Assembly (NCBI GenBank): GCA_902594815.1
Contig: CACJNL010000012.1
Coordinates: forward strand, 1-33,427
Direction: 5' to 3'
DNA from: an uncultured Alphaproteobacteria bacterium
GTDB taxonomy: Bacteria > Pseudomonadota > Alphaproteobacteria > HIMB59 > GCA-002718135
DNA: 33,427 nt
The notes under the pieces were generated by a model that worked only from the letters and a program-made list of their open reading frames with translations, had not been told where the DNA came from and did not search any database. The translations under genes were made by a program, and so were the position numbers. This document shows positions 19,716-29,300 of the stretch, piece after piece; the stretch's first letter is position 1, and each line of letters begins with the position of its first letter.

Positions 19716-20468
19716 GTGTCATTACCTATTAAAATAGAAAACTTTTTATTAGAACAAAATACAGATTTAATTCATTTAGAAACTGTTGGGTCCACAATGA
19801 AAGAGATAAAAAAGCATACTGGAGATAAAAATATTTGCTTGATTGCTGATGAACAAACAGAAGGTATAGGTAGAAGAGGTAATCAATGGGTTAGCCCCAA
19901 AGGCAATATTTATTTATCTTTTTTATTTAAGTACAACTTATCAATTGAACATCATTTCTTGTTTACTGCAGTTGCTGCCAATTCAATTATTTTATGCTTA
20001 AATAATTATATAAATGAGAATATTAATATAAAATGGCCAAACGATATCATCATTAATGATTGTAAAATTGCGGGAATTATGACTGATATAATAGAACTCA
20101 AAGGTATTAAGTATATAATTATAGGGATTGGTATTAATATAGCATCTTCACCAAAACTTAGTGATTACAAAACATGTTGTGTAAATAATTTTAATTCTAA
20201 TCTCACATATGAAGAACTGCTTTTAAATTTTTTTCATAATTTTTTCTCTGAATACGCAATGATTATTAATAATGAACAGAGTAATATTATTAATAAATTC
20301 AGAGATAATATGAAAGATTTAAATAGAAAGAAAACAATTCTTCTTCCTAATGGCAAAAAAGAAATAGTTTTTATAAAAAATTTAAATTTAGATGGATCTC
20401 TTCTTATAGAAAAAGAAGGTAAGCAAGAAAATATTTTTTCAGCAAGGATCATAAATGATTTTAATTGA
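19716..20468 (+). CDS. birA: Biotin--[acetyl-CoA-carboxylase] ligase (class I BirA, no repressor domain)
   Basis: This enzyme (250 residues) activates biotin as biotinyl-AMP and attaches it to the carrier protein of acetyl-CoA carboxylase. The biotinyl-AMP loop appears as GRRGNQWVSP (52-61), with KWPND (106-110), KIAGI (117-121) and GIGIN (137-141). There is no N-terminal helix-turn-helix, so it cannot act as the biotin-operon repressor known from E. coli. The start is GTG at 19716 with no clear SD, nine bases after nuoN. The 3' end overlaps coaX by 14 bases. Its place between nuoN and coaX is common in Alphaproteobacteria. Confidence 0.92.
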   Translation: MSLPIKIENFLLEQNTDLIHLETVGSTMKEIKKHTGDKNICLIADEQTEGIGRRGNQWVSPKGNIYLSFLFKYNLSIEHHFLFTAVAANSIILCLNNYINENINIKWPNDIIINDCKIAGIMTDIIELKGIKYIIIGIGINIASSPKLSDYKTCCVNNFNSNLTYEELLLNFFHNFFSEYAMIINNEQSNIINKFRDNMKDLNRKKTILLPNGKKEIVFIKNLNLDGSLLIEKEGKQENIFSARIINDFN

Positions 20469-21222
20469 TGTAGGTAATACTAATATTGTTTTTGCTGCAA
20501 GTGCAAATAATTTATTGAAAAAAATAAAAAGAATAAAAACCAATGAAGATAAGAAAAAATTAAAACACTTAATTAACATAATAATAATAGATTTTGCCTC
20601 AACTAATAAACTTGATAATCACAATATTGCAATTATTTCTTCTGTTGTGCCTAATTTAAATTTATTAATTAAAAATGTTTTAAAAAAACACACAATTAAA
20701 GGTTATGTAATTACGTCTAAGGATATATTGCCCTTCCTTAGGATTAAGTATAATTCAAAAGAAATTGGGGCTGATAGGCTTGCTAATTCAATAGCGATTA
20801 TAAAAAATAAAATCTCAAATAGTATTGTTATAGATTTTGGCACGGCCACAACCTTTGAAGTAATCAAAAATAATATTTTTTTAGGAGGAATAATTTTTCC
20901 AGGTATTAATTTGTCAAAAGAAACTCTTGTTAAAAAGGCATCATTGCTCAAAAATACTGAGATTGCTAAAACAAATAAAATAGTAGCTAATAATACTCAA
21001 AAATCAATTCAATCAGGTTTTTACTGGGGGTACTTATTAGCAATTAATGGTCTAATAAAAAATATCTCCATCGAAAATAAATTTAAACCAAAAATCATTC
21101 TTACTGGAGGGCTAGCAAATATATTTAAAAATGATATTAAGCCCAAACCTATAATAAAACCTAATTTAACTTTAGAGGGTCTTCAAATTATTGGATCAAG
21201 TCATTATGCTAAAAAAAAATAA
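20455..21222 (+). CDS. coaX: Type III pantothenate kinase
   Basis: CoaX (255 residues) phosphorylates pantothenate, the first step of coenzyme A synthesis. The ASKHA-fold motifs are present: DVGNTN (5-10), GADRLAN (105-111), DFGTATTFEVI (127-137) and GGIIFPGI (144-151). The type III enzyme is the usual one in Alphaproteobacteria and differs from E. coli CoaA. It overlaps birA by 14 bases and the RNase J gene by 17. The sequence is very rich in Ile, Asn and Lys, as expected from the composition. Confidence 0.93.
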   Translation: MILIDVGNTNIVFAASANNLLKKIKRIKTNEDKKKLKHLINIIIIDFASTNKLDNHNIAIISSVVPNLNLLIKNVLKKHTIKGYVITSKDILPFLRIKYNSKEIGADRLANSIAIIKNKISNSIVIDFGTATTFEVIKNNIFLGGIIFPGINLSKETLVKKASLLKNTEIAKTNKIVANNTQKSIQSGFYWGYLLAINGLIKNISIENKFKPKIILTGGLANIFKNDIKPKPIIKPNLTLEGLQIIGSSHYAKKK

Positions 21223-22879
21223 TAATTTACAAATATACAAAAAGGGTCTTTATTTTTTGTCCCTAGGAGGAATAGGGGAAATTGGTGCGAACTGTTATCT
21301 TTATTGCTGTGATGACAAATGGATTATGATTGATTTGGGATTATCTTTTGCTGATGAGCAATTTCCTGGGGTTGATCTTTTAGTGCCAAAAATAAACTTT
21401 ATTGAAGATATAAAAGATAATCTTGAGGCAATTATTATTAGCCACGGACATGAAGATCATGCGGGAGCCGTTGCATACTTAGCAGATAAAATTGATTGTC
21501 CAGTTTATGCTTCAAGTTTCCCAAAGCTTCTCATTGAAAATCGATTAAAAGAATTTGGGAAATTAGACTCAGTTAATTTGATAGAGTTAGACTCAAATAA
21601 AAATTTGTCATTAGAAAATTTTAATTTGAAATTTATAGATACCACACATTCTATACCTCAACCGCAAGCAATTGTTATTGAAACCAAGTATGGTAACTTA
21701 TTGCATACTGCAGATTGGAAAATAGATGACAAACCAACTTTAGGTAAAGGATTTAATAAAAACAATTTTGTTGAATTAGGTAACGAGGGGGTATTAGCTT
21801 TAATTGGTGACTCTACAAATGCAGATGTTCCCGGCTTTTCTTCTTCTGAGGAGCAGGTAAGAGATGAGCTAAAAAATGTTTTCTCAAGATATATCAATAG
21901 AATTGTTGTTACATGCTTTTCTTCAAACATAGCTCGTATTATTAATATTGTTAATGCAGCAAAGAAAAATAATAGAAAAATTGCTTTAATTGGTAGAAGT
22001 ATGAAAAAAAATATTGAAGCCGCTGTAAAATCAAATTTAATTGAAGATGTAGATATTTTTATATCTGAGGAGGAAGCCTCACTTATACCCAAAGAAAATC
22101 TTGTTATAATATGTACAGGGAGTCAAGGCGAGAAGAGATCAGCTTTGTATAGAATTGCTTATAATTCTCATCGAAATATTCATTTAGAAAAAGATGATGT
22201 TGTTATATTTAGCTCTAGAGATATACCCGGTAATGAAAAATCAATAAATGCACTTAAAAATTTACTAATTAGGCAAAAGGTTGAAATTATTACTGCTGAT
22301 GATGATCTAGTGCATGTATCTGGTCATGGTCATGCTGAAGAAATTAAACAAATGTATAACTGGACAAAGCCCTTGATTTCTATTCCTGTTCATGGGGAAC
22401 CTATGCATTTAGAGTCTCACAAAAAAATTTCAGAAGCTTCTCAAGTGCCTATAACAAAAATTCTCCAAAATGGAAAATGTCTTAAAATAGCACCTGGGGA
22501 TTGTATAATAGTTGATGATATTGAGACTGGAAAATTAATTGTGGAGGGTAAATATCTTTATGATTCTGAATCTGATTTTATTAGAGATAGAAGAAAATAC
22601 TCTTATGAAGGAATAGCTATGCTATCGCTAGTTATTAATGATGACCAATCAATTGATCAAAATATAAAGCTAAGTTTTATTGGTCTTCCATACGAGGAAA
22701 TAGATTTAGTGAAGCATGAATTTAAGTCAGAATTTATAGAAAAATACCTCAAATTAAGCCACGAACAAAAAACAGTAGATCAAAATGTCATTGAGCTAAT
22801 TAAAAAAAGTTTAAAATTTGTTCTTAAAAATATTTTGCAAAAAAAACCAGAAATAAAAATTCATTTAATCAGGAAGTAA
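21206..22879 (+). CDS. rnj: Ribonuclease J
   Basis: This is a metallo-beta-lactamase/beta-CASP ribonuclease of 557 residues, with 5' exonuclease and endonuclease activity in RNA decay and processing. GGIGEIGANCYLY (21-33) opens the fold. The metal site is His80-x-His82-x-Asp84-His85, with His149 and Asp170 (HTADW). GDSTNADVPG (201-210), GSQGEKRSALYRIA, SGHGHAEEI and IPVHGE mark the beta-CASP part. Length matches Bacillus RNase J1. The frame can be extended to a TTG at 21191, but the ATG at 21206 gives the more natural start. It overlaps coaX by 17 bases and the next gene by one. Confidence 0.94.
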   Translation: MLKKNNNLQIYKKGLYFLSLGGIGEIGANCYLYCCDDKWIMIDLGLSFADEQFPGVDLLVPKINFIEDIKDNLEAIIISHGHEDHAGAVAYLADKIDCPVYASSFPKLLIENRLKEFGKLDSVNLIELDSNKNLSLENFNLKFIDTTHSIPQPQAIVIETKYGNLLHTADWKIDDKPTLGKGFNKNNFVELGNEGVLALIGDSTNADVPGFSSSEEQVRDELKNVFSRYINRIVVTCFSSNIARIINIVNAAKKNNRKIALIGRSMKKNIEAAVKSNLIEDVDIFISEEEASLIPKENLVIICTGSQGEKRSALYRIAYNSHRNIHLEKDDVVIFSSRDIPGNEKSINALKNLLIRQKVEIITADDDLVHVSGHGHAEEIKQMYNWTKPLISIPVHGEPMHLESHKKISEASQVPITKILQNGKCLKIAPGDCIIVDDIETGKLIVEGKYLYDSESDFIRDRRKYSYEGIAMLSLVINDDQSIDQNIKLSFIGLPYEEIDLVKHEFKSEFIEKYLKLSHEQKTVDQNVIELIKKSLKFVLKNILQKKPEIKIHLIRK

Positions 22880-23112
22880 TGCAAATATTTTCCTATTTTT
22901 TATTTTTCGTTGTAATTTGGTGGGTATTATTTTTTATTTTCTTACCTATTAAAAACGAAACGCCAAAAGAATGGCAAAGTGGTAATGCAAATAGTGCGCC
23001 AATTAAAAGCTATCTTTTAATAAAAGTAATAATTACATCAGTTTTATCTTTTCTTATTTTAATTACTTTAATATACTTTGGCTTAGATTTAGCTTTTTTG
23101 TTTAAACAATGA
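22879..23112 (+). CDS. Small membrane protein, DUF1467-like
   Basis: This is a 77-residue protein with two hydrophobic helices (about 3-25 and 47-74) separated by a short polar loop with PIKNETPKEWQSGNANSAP. WWVLFF followed by LPI in the first helix, the middle loop, and the location between the RNase J gene and proS match the alphaproteobacterial DUF1467 family, which has no established function. It overlaps the RNase J gene by one base and proS by four (ATGA), so it is clearly expressed as part of this operon. The family call is from memory of the pattern, not a search. Confidence 0.75.
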   Translation: MQIFSYFLFFVVIWWVLFFIFLPIKNETPKEWQSGNANSAPIKSYLLIKVIITSVLSFLILITLIYFGLDLAFLFKQ

Positions 23113-24404
23113 AATACTCAGAATTTTTTATTCCAACTGTAAAGGACGTACCAAGTGATGCTGAGATAATTTCTCATCAACTTATGATAAAGGCAGGAAT
23201 GATAAAGCAATCAAGTGCTGGTATTTATTCTTGGTTACCACTTGGCTATAAAGTTCTAAAAAATATTGAACAAATTGTTAGAGAAGAGCAAGATAAAGCA
23301 GGTGCCAACGAAATGCTAATGCCCACAATACAATCTGCTGATTTGTGGGTTAAGTCTGGCAGATACGATGATTATGGTAAAGAAATGCTAAGAATTAAAG
23401 ATAGAAGTGGCAGAGAGATGCTTTATGGACCAACTAACGAAGAATTAATAACTGATATTTTTCAATCATATGTAACTTCTTATAAAGAATTGCCAAAAAA
23501 TTTATACCATATTCAATGGAAATTCAGAGATGAAGTAAGACCACGTTTTGGCGTTATGAGGGGCAGAGAATTTTTAATGAAAGATAATTATTCTTTTGAT
23601 TTAAATGAAGAGGAAGCAAAGATTTCATATAACAATATGTTTAAAGCATATATTAAAACTTTTCTAAGATTGGGCTTAACTCCAATTTCTTTAAGAGCTG
23701 AAACGGGTCCTATTGGTGGAAATCTAAGTCATGAGTTTCAAATATTAGCAAATACGGGTGAAAGCACTTTATATTATGATAAAGAATTGGAAAGCTTAGA
23801 TCCTGAGAGTCTTGATCCCGACAAATTACAATCTTATTATGCTGCAGTAGATGAGCAACATGATGACACTAGCTGCCCAATTAATAAAGACGATTTGAAA
23901 ATATCAAAAGGAATTGAAGTTGGCCATATATTTTATTTTGGGACAAAATATTCTGAGAAATTAAATGCTTTTGTCCAGGATAAAAATGGAAAAAGAGTTC
24001 CAGTTCACATGGGCTCTTATGGTATTGGAGTTTCAAGATTAGTGGGTGCTTTAATTGAGGCAAATCATGATGAGAAAGGTATAAAATGGCCAAAATCTGT
24101 AGCGCCTTTCAAGCTAAGTGTAGTAAATTTAATGCCAGATGATCAAAATTGCACCACAATAGCAGAGGATTATTATTCTGATTTTATGAGTCATAATATA
24201 GATACATTATTTGATGATCGAGATTGTAGTATTGGAAAAAAATTATCTGATAATGATTTAATTGGAACCCCATTCCAAATTGTAATTGGTAAAAGAGACA
24301 TATCACAAGGTTTGGTAGAGGTTAAAGATAGGTTATTGGATGCATCTGAAAAAATTAAAATTGAAGATGTTAAGAGATTTGTTTTAAAAAAACTAAATTC
24401 TTGA
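23109..24404 (+). CDS. proS: Prolyl-tRNA synthetase, short alphaproteobacterial type
   Basis: This enzyme (431 residues) charges tRNA-Pro. Class II motifs are present: motif 2 around FRDEVRPRFGVMRGREFLMK (139-158), and motif 3 in HMGSYGIGVSRLVGAL. They are followed by the anticodon-binding domain (about 340-431). There is no long editing insertion between motifs 2 and 3, which sets it apart from the about 570-residue E. coli form and matches the alphaproteobacterial/mitochondrial type. Ala-Pro editing in cis is therefore missing. It starts by ATGA overlap with the small membrane protein and ends one base into lolC. Confidence 0.95.
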   Translation: MKYSEFFIPTVKDVPSDAEIISHQLMIKAGMIKQSSAGIYSWLPLGYKVLKNIEQIVREEQDKAGANEMLMPTIQSADLWVKSGRYDDYGKEMLRIKDRSGREMLYGPTNEELITDIFQSYVTSYKELPKNLYHIQWKFRDEVRPRFGVMRGREFLMKDNYSFDLNEEEAKISYNNMFKAYIKTFLRLGLTPISLRAETGPIGGNLSHEFQILANTGESTLYYDKELESLDPESLDPDKLQSYYAAVDEQHDDTSCPINKDDLKISKGIEVGHIFYFGTKYSEKLNAFVQDKNGKRVPVHMGSYGIGVSRLVGALIEANHDEKGIKWPKSVAPFKLSVVNLMPDDQNCTTIAEDYYSDFMSHNIDTLFDDRDCSIGKKLSDNDLIGTPFQIVIGKRDISQGLVEVKDRLLDASEKIKIEDVKRFVLKKLNS

Positions 24405-25654
24405 TGTTATCCAGATCAGAGATTTTAATTACAAGACGTTTTTTATTCTCAAAAAAAACAGAAGGTTATGTTTCGATTTTTTCCTGGTTTTCAATTGTTG
24501 GTATATCTTTGGGGGTTGCGGCAATAATTATTGTAATGTCTGTAATGAATGGTTTTCGATCTAATCTAATAGAAAGGCTTATAGGTGTAAATTCTCACAT
24601 CAATATTTATTCAATTAATGAAAAAATAGAAATTGAAAAAATAGAAAAAATAAAAAAACAATTAAATCCTAAAAATTATAAAGAAGTTTTTTCTTCAATT
24701 GAAACACAAGGCTTAATTATAAGTGACAATACTTCTAAGGGAGTAATAATGAGAGCCTATGAAAAAATTAGTACAGAACATTATTTGTATCAAAGAATTA
24801 TTAGTAAAAAAATTGCTGAAATTGGTTTCAACAGAATCATTATCGGTGATGCTCTAGCGAAAGAACTGAACTTAAAAATAGGTGATGAAATTAAAATAGC
24901 TATTCCAAAAACTGATAGTTCATTACTTGGCAACATTCCAAGATTTAAAACTTTAAAGATTGATGGAATATTTGATTTTGGAATGTATGAGTACGACTCT
25001 AATCTTGTTTTTATATCTTTAGAACTTGCCAGGAAATTGCTTTTGTTTGAAGAGGGTGTGTTTAATAGACTCGAATTTTATTTATATGATCCATTAGAAG
25101 TTAATAATTTCAAGACAATTATTGATTCTTCTATTAAAGACAATGATCTAAATTTGTATCAATTAACTTGGATTGATAGAAACTCATCATTAATGAATGC
25201 TCTAAAGGTAGAAAAAAATGTAATGTTTTTAATTTTGGCATTAATTGTGATTGTCGCTTCTATGAATATAATTTCAGGATTAATTATTTATGTAAAAGAA
25301 AAAAATAAAGACATAGCAATTTTGAAAACATTAGGTTTTAGTAATTACAGTCTTTTAAAAATTTTTTTTTCAATCGGACTTACTATAGGTTTAATTGGTA
25401 CAATTTCAGGGACATTACTTGGCATAATTGTTACTGAGAATTTATTAATAATACAAAACTTTCTAGAAAAGCTACTTGATACAGAGCTTTTTTCTGAAGA
25501 AATATATTTTTTATCAACACTTCCTTCAGATATAAAATATGAAGAAGTTTTATTTGTATTTATTATATCTCTAATAATAACTATTTTATCGACAATATTC
25601 CCGGCAATTAGAGCCTCTAATATTGATCCAATTGTTTCGTTAAAAAATGAATAA
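24404..25654 (+). CDS. lolC: Lipoprotein-releasing ABC transporter permease (LolC/LolE type)
   Basis: This inner-membrane permease (416 residues from ATG 24404) hands mature lipoproteins to the periplasmic carrier. It has the MacB/FtsX-like topology: a first membrane helix (about 24-47, containing SIVGISLGVAAIIIVMS), a long periplasmic domain (about 50-270), and three C-terminal helices beginning at VMFLILALIVIVASMNI. The coupling segment AILKTLGFSNYSLLKIFF is conserved. A TTG at 24401 is in frame, but the ATG overlapping the proS stop by one base is more natural. Only one permease gene is present next to lolD, so a homodimer is likely. It overlaps lolD by eight bases. Confidence 0.92.
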   Translation: MLSRSEILITRRFLFSKKTEGYVSIFSWFSIVGISLGVAAIIIVMSVMNGFRSNLIERLIGVNSHINIYSINEKIEIEKIEKIKKQLNPKNYKEVFSSIETQGLIISDNTSKGVIMRAYEKISTEHYLYQRIISKKIAEIGFNRIIIGDALAKELNLKIGDEIKIAIPKTDSSLLGNIPRFKTLKIDGIFDFGMYEYDSNLVFISLELARKLLLFEEGVFNRLEFYLYDPLEVNNFKTIIDSSIKDNDLNLYQLTWIDRNSSLMNALKVEKNVMFLILALIVIVASMNIISGLIIYVKEKNKDIAILKTLGFSNYSLLKIFFSIGLTIGLIGTISGTLLGIIVTENLLIIQNFLEKLLDTELFSEEIYFLSTLPSDIKYEEVLFVFIISLIITILSTIFPAIRASNIDPIVSLKNE

Positions 25655-26327
25655 TTTTATAGAAATCAAAAATTTAAAAAAAACATTTAACATATCAAGT
25701 AATAATCAATTGTTATTATTTGAAAATTTAAATTTGAACATTTCCAAAAACAGCACAACTTCTATAATAGGACCATCTGGATGTGGAAAGTCTACACTTC
25801 TAAATATTGTTGGTCTTCTTGACTCTAGTTTTCATGGAGAATATTTTTTTGATGGTATTTTAATTAATAATATTAATAAGAGTAAGTTAAACGAAATTAA
25901 AAATTTAAAAATTGGATTTGTCCATCAGTTTTTTCATTTAATTCCTGAATTAAGTGTAATGGAGAACATAATATTACCAGCTTTGATCAAAAAAGATAAA
26001 ATTTCTGATATAAATAATGATGCTGACAACTTATTAAAAGTTTTTGAAATTTTTGATAAAAAAAATATGAAACCTAATAAGTTATCAGGTGGCGAACAAC
26101 AAAGAGTAGCTATTGCAAGATCACTTATAAATAAACCAAGTATAATTTTAGCAGATGAAATGACTGGTAACTTAGATGAAAAAACATCTGATGAAATAAT
26201 TAAATTTTTTTTAAAATTTGTGGCGAATCATCAAATATCTTTAATGTATGTAACTCATAATCAAAAATATGCAGATATGGCAGATACAAAATATGAGCTT
26301 AAAAATAAAAATTTAGTTACAAAATGA
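25647..26327 (+). CDS. lolD: Lipoprotein-releasing ABC transporter ATPase LolD
   Basis: This is the 226-residue ATPase partner of the adjacent permease. Walker A GPSGCGKST (42-50), Q-loop Gln94 in FVHQFFHLIP, signature LSGGEQQRVAIARSL (146-160), Walker B ending Asp170-Glu171, and switch His204 (VTHNQ) are all present. The D-loop region reads ADEMTGNLDE, where the family nearly always has Pro instead of Met172. The protein is short and lacks extra domains. The ATG lies within lolC, and its TGA overlaps the dnaE ATG (ATGA). Confidence 0.94.
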   Translation: MNNFIEIKNLKKTFNISSNNQLLLFENLNLNISKNSTTSIIGPSGCGKSTLLNIVGLLDSSFHGEYFFDGILINNINKSKLNEIKNLKIGFVHQFFHLIPELSVMENIILPALIKKDKISDINNDADNLLKVFEIFDKKNMKPNKLSGGEQQRVAIARSLINKPSIILADEMTGNLDEKTSDEIIKFFLKFVANHQISLMYVTHNQKYADMADTKYELKNKNLVTK

Positions 26328-29300
26328 AAAAACCTTTTATCCACTTAAGATGTTTATCTTCTTACTCACTATCTGAAAGCACTCTTAAAATACAAAAGTT
26401 AGTTCAGGTGGCAAAAAAAAATAATATGCCTGCACTTGCTATTACCGATAATAACAATATGTTTGGGGTATTTGAATTTGCTCAAGAATGTATAAAAAAT
26501 AATATTCAACCAATAATTGGTACGTCAATAAACTTACTTGATGTCCAGAGTAAAAATAAAGTTTCTCAATTATCTTTTTTAGTAAAAAACGAAAGAGGAT
26601 ATAAAAACTTAATTCATTTAAGCTCTTTATCTTATTTAAATAAAGGTAGTGATGTGGGTATTTCTATCAGTGATCTTGAAACTCATAGTGATGGACTGTT
26701 TTGTTTTTTAGGTGGTGAGTTTAATCCTTTATTAATTTTACATAATCAGAATAAAAAAAATGATAATTTAATAAAAAAATTACAGCAATTATTTAAAAAT
26801 AATCTTTTCCTTGAATTGCAAAGAATTAGCGACAAAGAACTTGATGCTTTTGAAGATCAATTAATCAATATATCTAACGAATTCAATATACCATTAATTG
26901 GTACTAATAATATTAAGTTTGGCGAAGAAGATGATTTTCAAGCACATGATGCATTATTGTGTGTAGCTCAAAAGACAACTATAAATAGTGGAAGCAGAAA
27001 AACTTCCAATAATCAAATAGCCTTCAAGAGCAGTCAACAAATGATTGAGCTATTTTCTGATGTTCCTGAAATTGCTGAAAACAACTTTAATATATCAATA
27101 TCATGTAGCTATTACCCAAGAGAAGTTTTGCCAAAATTACCAAAGTTTAAAAATGATCTAAATCTATCTGAAAAAGAATTATTAGTAAAATTATCAAATA
27201 GTGGACTCGAAAAAAGAATAAAAGAAAACAACATTAAAGAAAATAAAAAATATCAAGACAGGTTAAAGTACGAAATTGATATTATAAATAAAATGGGTTT
27301 CGCCGGATATTTTCTAATTGTTGCAGATTTCGTTAACTGGGCAAAGGATAATGATATACCCGTTGGACCAGGAAGAGGATCTGGAGCAGGGAGTGTTGCT
27401 GCTTGGTCATTAGGTATTACTGATCTGGATCCTATTCAATACAGTTTGTTATTTGAGAGATTTCTAAATCCAGAACGTGTTTCCATGCCAGATTTTGATA
27501 TAGATTTTTGTCAAATTAGACGGGATGAAGTTATAGAGTATGTAAACAAAAAATATGGAAGTGAATCAGTTGCCCATATAATTACTTTTGGAACTTTGGC
27601 CTCTCGTGCAGCAGTAAGAGACATAGGTAGAGTGTTGGAGGTTCCCTATGGTGAAGTTGACTCTTTTGCTAAATTAATACCTTTTAACCCAGGTAGCCCC
27701 TTGACCTTAGCAGAATCGATAAAATCTGAGAAATCACTCAGAGATATTATTGAAACAGATGATACTCTCTCAAATGTTGTGGACATAAGTTTAAAATTAG
27801 AGGGCGTTCATCGTCATGCATCCACACATGCTGCTGGAGTAGTAATAGGGGATACAAATTTAAGTAATATTGTACCTTTATACAAAGATCCAAATACAGA
27901 AACTAATGCAACACAATTTTCTATGAAATATGTTGAAAAAGCAGGTTTGGTAAAATTTGATTTTTTAGGATTAACTACCTTATCGATCATAAATGAGTGT
28001 GTGAGTTTAATAAAAAAAGATTTTTCTAATTTTTCACTTCATGACATTCCATTGAATGATGCAAAAACTTTTCAACAATTAAGCAGAGGAAATGCTGTTG
28101 GAGTTTTTCAGTTAGAAAGTAATGGAATGAGTAGTGTTTTAAAGCAGTTACAACCAGATAAATTTGAAGAAATCATTGCAGTTGTTGCTCTTTTTAGACC
28201 AGGTCCGATGGATAACATTCCTTCTTTTTGCAACCGCAAACATGGTAGAGAGGAAATAAACTATATTCATCCAATGTTAAAAGATGTCTTAAAAGAAACT
28301 TACGGCATTATAGTATACCAAGAGCAAGTAATGGAGATTGCACAAGTCCTCTCTAACTATTCTCTGGGTGAAGCTGATTTATTGAGAAGAGCAATGGGTA
28401 AAAAAATACAAAAGGAAATGGACGATCAAAAAAATAGATTTATCGAAGGAGCTTTAAAAAATAAAATAAATGAAAAAGAAGCATCAAAAATATTTGATCT
28501 AGTTGATAAATTTGCAGGATATGGTTTTAACAAAAGTCATGCTGCGGGTTATGCCTTAATTTCTTATCAAACTGCTTATCTTAAGGCAAACTTTCCTCAT
28601 GAATTTATGACCGCAACTCTAAACTTTTCTATAGATAGAACTGATAAAATTATTTCATTAAAACAAGAGTTGGAAAAACTAGAGATACCCTTTCTTAAGC
28701 CAGATATAAATTATTCTGAAGAAAAATTTATTATTGAAAATAACAAATCAAAAAAATCAATAAGATTTGGGTTGAGTGCTATCAAGGGAGTTGGTGCTAA
28801 ATCTATAAAATCAGTAGTTTCTGAACGAAAGAAGAATGGGAAATTTTCATCAGTTGTTGATTTTTTAAAAAAAGTAGAGGCTGAAGTAATAAATAAAAGA
28901 CAACTTGAAAAATTAATTCAGTCAGGATCATTTGACTCACTTGAAAAAAATAGATCTAAACTGTTTTTTAATGTCCCTAAATTTGTAAACCTCTTCGGCT
29001 CTAATAATAATCAAATTAATCAAAATTTACTTTTTGAAGAGCAGGAGATTTCATTTGAAGATAAAAATCTTTTTAATCAGCAGATTCCAGAATGGAATTC
29101 CAATGAAACTTTAAAGAACGAGTTAGAAGTTGTAGGTTTTTATTTTAGTGATCATCCTCTAAAACATTACCCTCAAAAGTTTTTTAATTTACTGAATATT
29201 AGCTCGTTCAAAGATATTGACTTAGATCATAATTCAAAAAAATTACGTTTATGTGGATCTGTTTTGGATATTAAAGAAAGATCAAATAAGGATGGTAGAA

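Noticed and set aside
21658-22092. A 144-codon antisense open frame opposite the RNase J gene.
   Set aside because: It lies wholly inside a strongly conserved gene and its Ser/Ile/Phe-rich translation is what antisense AT-rich coding DNA gives; no start signal or recognisable family.
23109-24404. ProRS considered truncated because it is about 140 residues shorter than the E. coli enzyme.
   Set aside because: Catalytic motifs and anticodon-binding domain are intact; the missing part is the editing insertion, absent as a rule from alphaproteobacterial and mitochondrial-type ProRS.
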